64,000 nt of DNA from Limnothrix sp. FACHB-406 (GTDB lineage Bacteria; Cyanobacteriota; Cyanobacteriia; CACIAM-69d): NCBI RefSeq assembly GCF_014698235.1, contig NZ_JACJSP010000016.1, positions 40,214 through 104,213 of the forward strand. Direction: 5' to 3'. The position numbers were made by a program, and so were the translations under genes. Each line of letters begins with the position of its first letter. The stretch's first letter is position 1. Positions 59,514 through 64,000 of the stretch are shown one piece after another. Under the pieces are notes generated by a model, which was given only the letters and a program-made list of their open reading frames with translations, ran no database searches and had not been told where the DNA came from.

Positions 59514-60293
59514 ATGATTCATGTTCAGTCTCGTTGTGCTGGGTTTGGACTAACCCACATGGGTCTTGTTTTGGCTGGTTTGTTGGCAGGGGTGACGCTC
59601 GGAGCTTTGCCGGGCTGGGCGATCGAACCGCTTCAGCCGATCACCCGCCGGGCCAATCCCACCCTGAGCCAAACCCAGCAGCAACCCAAACAAGCCAGAC
59701 CCCCCGTGCGGGGCGATCGACCGATCAATGGCCGCGGGCGTGGGGCCGGGAGCTATAGCGGTTGCACCATGGAGGGGGCGGCGGATCCGGCCAAGCTGCT
59801 GGTGGCGCTGGTTCCACAGGTTGTTTGGGAAAATGGGGAAACGGTGGTTTTGGGCGAAACCCGCCATGCTCAGCCTGGGTTGTGGTTTTATGTGGGCTAT
59901 CCAGCGGGCACGGTGTTGGAATGGGAATTGCAAGATGCGGACGGTTATGCCCTGGATCAGCAGCGCTTGGTGATGGGTTCCCAAGCGGGGCTGTTGCGAT
60001 TGCCCCTATCGCCCAACGGCCCGGGCCTTGCGCCTAATCGTTTCTATTCCTGGTATTTGCGGGTGAACTGTGCCAATCGACCCGAGGAATCGGTGGACTT
60101 TGTGGCGGGCACGATCGTCCATGCGGCCAATGCCAAAACGGAATATTGGTTGGATCAGCTCGATCGGCTCTTGAGTCCCGGCGGCCAAGGGCGATCGCCC
60201 CAATTGATAGAACTCTTGGATCAGGAGGGCTTTAGCGATTTACGCGAGGCCCCCTTGGTCGCGCCGCCCCAGCTAGCGCCAGTCACCAATTAG
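59514..60293 (+). CDS. DUF928 domain protein, secreted
   Basis: 259 aa. A hydrophobic signal (MGLVLAGLLAGVTLGALPGWA, after a short pre-sequence; ATG 59559 may be the true start) is followed by an Arg/Gly-rich linker. The DUF928 domain has SYSGCTME, LLVALVPQ, PGLWFYVGYPAGTVLEWELQ, LSPNGPGLAPNRFYSWYLRV and C near the end. DUF928 genes in cyanobacteria often neighbour CHAT and haemagglutinin-like genes; here the convergent CHAT gene overlaps it by 21 bases. Its function is unknown. Confidence 0.85.
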   Translation: MIHVQSRCAGFGLTHMGLVLAGLLAGVTLGALPGWAIEPLQPITRRANPTLSQTQQQPKQARPPVRGDRPINGRGRGAGSYSGCTMEGAADPAKLLVALVPQVVWENGETVVLGETRHAQPGLWFYVGYPAGTVLEWELQDADGYALDQQRLVMGSQAGLLRLPLSPNGPGLAPNRFYSWYLRVNCANRPEESVDFVAGTIVHAANAKTEYWLDQLDRLLSPGGQGRSPQLIELLDQEGFSDLREAPLVAPPQLAPVTN

Positions 60294-62876
60294 GACAAAG
60301 GCGGCCCAATAGTGGGGATCGGCGGCGAGGTCGCCTCGATCGCTCAGCAGTTTCAACTTGGCTTGCTGGAGGGCGCGGGCTTTGGACAGTCCAGCCAGCC
60401 ACCCCCTGTAAAACTCGCTAAAAAGCCGATTGACCGCATCATCGGCGGGAATATTCCACAGGGAAGACACCAGACTACGCGCACCCGATCGCACCGCCAG
60501 CCCTGCTAAACCCAAGGTTTCGTAGCGATCGCCCGTGGCCGTTTGGCAAGCGGACAGGGTGAGCAAATCCAGTGGTTCCGATCGCTTGGCCCGGCGCTCT
60601 TTCAGTAACTGATCCAAATCCTCCATGTTGAGCTTGCCTTCCCAGGTCAGCAAGAAAGTGTGATCGCGCTGGGAACTGAATCGCCCATGGGTGGCCAAAT
60701 GCAACACGGTGATCGGTTGGCTGACCAAGGCTTGGGTCAAGGCCGTGGGCGTAAATTCCTGATTGAGCAAAATTTGCCCCTTCAGCAGTTTTCCCAACTG
60801 GGCAAGCTGTTGGGGCACGGGAGCCAGGGCCGGCAAGTCCTCGCGCGATTCGGACAAGCCAGCCCACAGGGCCGGGCCGCGCCGTCCCCGATCGGAGGCT
60901 GGATCCAGCTTCACATCAGGGGCGATCGACAAGGCAAAGGATTCCACCAAATAGCGCTCCCCATCAAACAAAGCATCGATCGGCAAGTTCCGCAGGGAAG
61001 GATCCAATACACAAACCAATAGGTTAATGCCCGCCGCTGTCAGGATGGGGCGATGGGGTTCCAAAATCCAGCGATAGAGCTGTTGGCTGTCCGGTTGTAA
61101 GGCGCGGCCCCTGCCCATTTTTCTGAAGTTGAGGGCGAGGCGCTGAAGGAGCTTGTCCAAGTCAGATTGGTTGATTGGCTGGCGGTGCAGGTTTTGGCGT
61201 TCTTGGCCCGTTTGGGGATCCTTCCAACGCACCAGGGTATCGATCGACCGGTTGGCCGATCCCGAGGCCAAATCCGGCGGCAATTCCGTGATGGCCACCA
61301 CCACCACCGCCGCCCGTTCATCGGTAGTTGAGTCAGCCAACTGGAGCAAGTCCGATGGGGCGGGATTGTCGAGGCGACATTGCAGAAAATTCTCAATCCG
61401 TTGCAGTTGCAGATTTTGGAGCTGTTGGCTGGCTTCAATCCGATCGCTGGTTTCAGCCGAAGCAAACAGCAGTCCCATTTTTTGGCGATAGAGCGGCTCG
61501 GCGCGATCGAGCCAGCCTTGCACCCCTTCCGTATGCAGTCCCGGCAGCCGCACACTCAGGCCCGCCAAACTGGAGCGGGCGGCTTGGGCAGCTTCAGCGG
61601 CCAAGCGGTAAGCAGCCAAGGCCTCGCGGGCTTGGCCCAAATGGTGAGCCATCCGCCCCAACAGCCACAGGGCCTCATAGTTCCATTCGGGCCGATCGAG
61701 CGATTCCCATTGCTCAAGGGCCGATCGGGCCGCTTGGGCCGCCCCTGCCCGATCGCCCCCTTGCGCCAACACCTGACCGCGCAATTGCCAAGTCCAGCCC
61801 AACAGGGCCCGATCGCCCAAGGATGTCGCCTGTTGTTGGGCCCGTTGCACCAGGGACAACACCTGCGCCATGGGCATCGGTTGGTTTAATTGGCTTAAGG
61901 CCCGGGCCGCCGCCAACTGCAACGCCACCGTCGATCGTCCCCCTGTCCAGCGCTGGGCCGCCAGTCGCAATTGTTCCGCCCACTCCGACGACTCTGGCCG
62001 CCCGCGTTCTGTGGCCAATTCCAATCGCCCAACCATGGCCGATCGCCACAGGGTTGGATCGGGCCCCAAAATCACCGCGTGATAGTGCTCGATCGCGGTT
62101 TCAGCCCAAGTGGCCTGCTCGGTGGCGGATTCGCCCAGGGTCGCCCGCCGACTAGCGATTTGGGCCAAAGTCAGTTCCGCCACCGCGCCCAAAACCGGTT
62201 TCGCCTCGATCGCCGCCTGCCAAGCCTGTTCAAAATCCTCCGCCAACAGCAACGCCAGGGCCAAACGATGTAGCCCCCGGGCCCGAACGGCGATCGCTTC
62301 CGGTTCCCGGGGTGGCTCCTGTTGCCAGTGGCGCTGCAAATCCCACAGCCGCACCAAGGCCCGGCGCTGGTTGCCGGCCCCCTGCCAAACGGCGGCCTCG
62401 TCAATTTGGCTGTTCAGGGTTCCCACGGGGTCGCCGGCCGCTTGGTATTGCTGGGCGGCCATTTGAAAAGCCTGTTCCGCCACACTCCACTGCTGTTGGA
62501 GGGCGGCGGTGGCTCCGGCCGCTCCCCACAGCCGAGCGGCCACGGCCGCCGACAGACCCCCCGCAAGGGCCGATCGCCCCCGATCGACCCAAGCTTGGGC
62601 CGCCGTGGTTTCACTGAATTGCAAGTGGGCCCAAGCCAGATAGCTCGCCACCAGCCCCAGGGTTTCCCGATCGCCCCGTTGCGTTGCTGGCTCCAGTACC
62701 GATTGCCAAAGGGCGATCGCTTCCCGGTAGCGACCCTCGTGATAGGCTTGCCGGCCCGCTTCGAGCAAATCATCCAGCGCTTGAGCTTGGGCCCGCTCTC
62801 CGAGACCCGACAGGGCGATCGCCCCGCCCCAACCCAACAAACCCAACAGTGATCGCCGAGACCAGGATCGATTCAT
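60273..62876 (-). CDS. Exported TPR-CHAT protease-like protein
   Basis: 867 aa. The start MNRSWSRRSLLGLLGWGGA is a likely twin-arginine signal. Residues about 35-450 are TPR-like helical repeats (AGRQAYHEGRYREAIALWQ and many Ala-rich pairs). The C-terminal CHAT domain has catalytic H730 in HLATHGRF and C777 in LSACQTATGDRYETLGLAG, and it ends ADPHYWAAFVLIGDW. CHAT proteins are caspase-like peptidases. ATGA overlap (62873-62876) with the upstream haemagglutinin-like gene indicates one operon. Confidence 0.9.
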   Translation of the reverse strand: MNRSWSRRSLLGLLGWGGAIALSGLGERAQAQALDDLLEAGRQAYHEGRYREAIALWQSVLEPATQRGDRETLGLVASYLAWAHLQFSETTAAQAWVDRGRSALAGGLSAAVAARLWGAAGATAALQQQWSVAEQAFQMAAQQYQAAGDPVGTLNSQIDEAAVWQGAGNQRRALVRLWDLQRHWQQEPPREPEAIAVRARGLHRLALALLLAEDFEQAWQAAIEAKPVLGAVAELTLAQIASRRATLGESATEQATWAETAIEHYHAVILGPDPTLWRSAMVGRLELATERGRPESSEWAEQLRLAAQRWTGGRSTVALQLAAARALSQLNQPMPMAQVLSLVQRAQQQATSLGDRALLGWTWQLRGQVLAQGGDRAGAAQAARSALEQWESLDRPEWNYEALWLLGRMAHHLGQAREALAAYRLAAEAAQAARSSLAGLSVRLPGLHTEGVQGWLDRAEPLYRQKMGLLFASAETSDRIEASQQLQNLQLQRIENFLQCRLDNPAPSDLLQLADSTTDERAAVVVVAITELPPDLASGSANRSIDTLVRWKDPQTGQERQNLHRQPINQSDLDKLLQRLALNFRKMGRGRALQPDSQQLYRWILEPHRPILTAAGINLLVCVLDPSLRNLPIDALFDGERYLVESFALSIAPDVKLDPASDRGRRGPALWAGLSESREDLPALAPVPQQLAQLGKLLKGQILLNQEFTPTALTQALVSQPITVLHLATHGRFSSQRDHTFLLTWEGKLNMEDLDQLLKERRAKRSEPLDLLTLSACQTATGDRYETLGLAGLAVRSGARSLVSSLWNIPADDAVNRLFSEFYRGWLAGLSKARALQQAKLKLLSDRGDLAADPHYWAAFVLIGDWR

Positions 62877-63896
62877 GGTTCAGCTCCCCAACGGCAACTC
62901 GATTCACCCCCCGCCCATTGCACCGGAGCGCCGGCCATTAACTGAATTTGTTCGGCTTCTGTCCTTTGCCAATGGGTGGCTTCCAAGATCGGCTCCCGCA
63001 GCGGAGGGGTGGCTTCGGCTTTGGCGGTGGTCGTTGGGGCGATCGGGCGCAAGTCCGCCGTAAAGGGCATGGCTTCCAGGGTGGCCGCCTCGATCGGGTT
63101 TGGTGCTTGGCCGGCCCGCCCCAAGGCAAAAAACTCGATCGCCCTCGGATCCGATCGGGGGCCGCAGGGACTGGTAGGCTCCGGCGGCACACCCACATCA
63201 CTGGGCAGGGCGATCGCCCCTCGGGCCGGGTCGGGATTCAGCACCTCCAGTTGCACCGTGCCGCTAAATTCTGGCCCCCGCGCCGAGCTAGCCGTAATAT
63301 CACTGCGATCGGTCAATGCCTCTTGAAAAGCCGTCCCAAACACCCCTTGGGCCCGCAAGTTCACCCGTCCGCCAAAGTTGGTGACGGCATTGGCGGAAAT
63401 GTCGCTATTGCCGAGGGCCACCAGAGTATCAGTATCAATCTCGATGTTGCCGCCGGTTGAGGTAAAGAATGCATCGGTGGTGATTGCGCCGCCATCACGC
63501 AGTTCGATTTCATTAGCTTGAATGCGAATGTTTCCCGCATCACCCGCGCCGGAGAGCGATCGAATCACGCTGTTTTCACCAATCACCCGAATTCGATTTG
63601 CCTGAATATCAATATTTCCTGCGCCACCTGTGCCCAAGCTAGTAGCAGTAATTCGCGCTCCATTTCGCAAAATCAATTCGGGAGTGACAATGCGGATATT
63701 TCCCGCACGCCCTGATGGAAAAGGAGTACTAGGATCAATGGAAATATTATCGACTGTGTTGAAATTTGTACTAGTGAAAAGTCCTGTTGACCTTTGTGGA
63801 TTAGGACGTAAATTATCTAATTCGATCCTTTCACCAGCAAAAATATTAATTCTTCCACCATTACCTGCTACTTGTACTTGACCAGTTGTAGGATTA
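62873..63896 (-). pseudogene. 3' part of a haemagglutinin-like (TPS exoprotein) gene, disrupted
   Basis: At least 267 codons, and more without a start codon up to about 63896, code for a right-handed beta-helix of the cyanobacterial haemagglutinin type. Repeats are of the form GNIDIQANRIRV, GNIRIQANEIELRDGGAI and GNIEIDTDTLV. The C-terminal tail has CGPRSDPRAIEFF, as in secreted filamentous proteins with CHAT partners. The N-terminal TPS domain is missing. Reading upstream, beta-helix similarity ends near NPTTGQVQVAGNGG and a TAA appears about 30 bases beyond. It is therefore probably cut by an insertion and expressed, if at all, from another start. Confidence 0.75.
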
Positions 63897-64000
63897 AGGC
63901 AGAAGTGTTGAATGACAGATTCAGGTTATAAAAAAGGGGTAAGAAGATGTAATTCTTACCCCAAACAATCAAAAAGTAGTACACCAATGTTACGCTCATT
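63897..64000. mobile_element. Possible end of an insertion sequence (incomplete)
   Basis: The segment is AT-rich and unlike the beta-helix gene it interrupts, begins with GCAGAAGTGTTGAATGACAG and contains a strong terminator. No transposase is visible because the window ends. The identity as an IS end is inferred from the abrupt loss of coding similarity. Confidence 0.4.
63930..63962 (-). terminator. Rho-independent terminator
   Basis: GGGGTAAGAA (63936-63945) is perfectly inverted as TTCTTACCCC (63953-63962) with a seven-base loop. Read on the minus strand it is followed by six T residues. It would stop transcripts coming from beyond position 64000. Confidence 0.8.

Noticed and set aside
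61328..62155. 275-codon plus-strand frame inside the TPR-CHAT gene
   Set aside because: Pro/Arg/Ser-rich shadow of a GC-rich coding region on the other strand.
1..64000. tRNA, rRNA, tmRNA or replication origin
   Set aside because: No conserved tRNA T-loop with acceptor pairing, no rRNA sequence and no DnaA-box cluster was noticed on either strand; a covariance search was not possible.

Overview
The window is cyanobacterial chromosomal DNA, GC-rich by eye. The evidence is a psbY photosystem II gene, a phylloquinone cluster (menF, menA, menC, menE), sipA, DUF1816, DUF1818, DUF928 and TIGR02652 proteins, a cyanobacterial-type RNase P RNA, and very frequent GCGATCGC/CGATCG palindromes (HIP1-like). 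Species cannot be fixed from sequence alone; a filamentous, Limnothrix-like or Pseudanabaenales-like organism is only a guess. No rRNA, tRNA or CRISPR array was seen.

Left part (1-30 kb): mostly housekeeping and conserved cyanobacterial genes. In order: a pilT-family ATPase with an extra N-terminal beta-rich domain, folC, psbY, a gamma carbonic anhydrase-like protein, TIGR02652 and VOC proteins, a MITE at 5417-5587, DUF1818, a histidine phosphatase, a 2OG-Fe(II) oxygenase, a secreted protein of unknown function, a YqgF-like protein, devC and devA without devB, a Cdv3-like coiled-coil protein, coaD, sipA, a membrane acyltransferase, a DM13 protein, a MASE1 adenylate cyclase overlapping a Ser/Thr kinase-GUN4 protein, rplU-rpmA, a WGR-propeller protein, ruvA, a small Cys-rich protein, an HD phosphohydrolase, rnpB, rnc and a glycosyltransferase.

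Middle (30-53 kb): accessory and signalling DNA. An AT-rich islet (30.35-32.5 kb) holds small genes of unknown function. Three copies of a structured imperfect palindrome follow three successive reading frames, and an orphan UPF0175 antitoxin-like gene ends the islet. Then come dnaG, a GAF histidine kinase convergent with a second kinase that carries an ethylene-binding domain and a DXCF cyanobacteriochrome-type GAF domain, a tandem pair of AAA_35/STAND NTPases (the second with WD40 repeats), a DUF2927 protein, a thioredoxin-like protein, a secreted protein fusing a haemagglutinin-type (TPS) domain to a CHAT protease, and a type ISP-like restriction-modification enzyme.

Right part (53-64 kb): DUF1816, menF divergent from the menA-menC-menE operon, then DUF928 convergent with a Tat-type TPR-CHAT protein. 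The CHAT gene overlaps, by ATGA, the 3' part of a haemagglutinin-like gene. That gene loses its frame near 63.9 kb beside a strong hairpin terminator, as if an insertion element begins there.

Main themes: (1) gene plus folded-repeat units at 30-32 kb with base-pair covariation; (2) two loci linking TPS/haemagglutinin proteins with CHAT proteases, fused in one and adjacent in the other; (3) an ethylene plus light receptor kinase; (4) many short tandem repeats of 12-21 bp at gene ends, several of which contain the stop codon.
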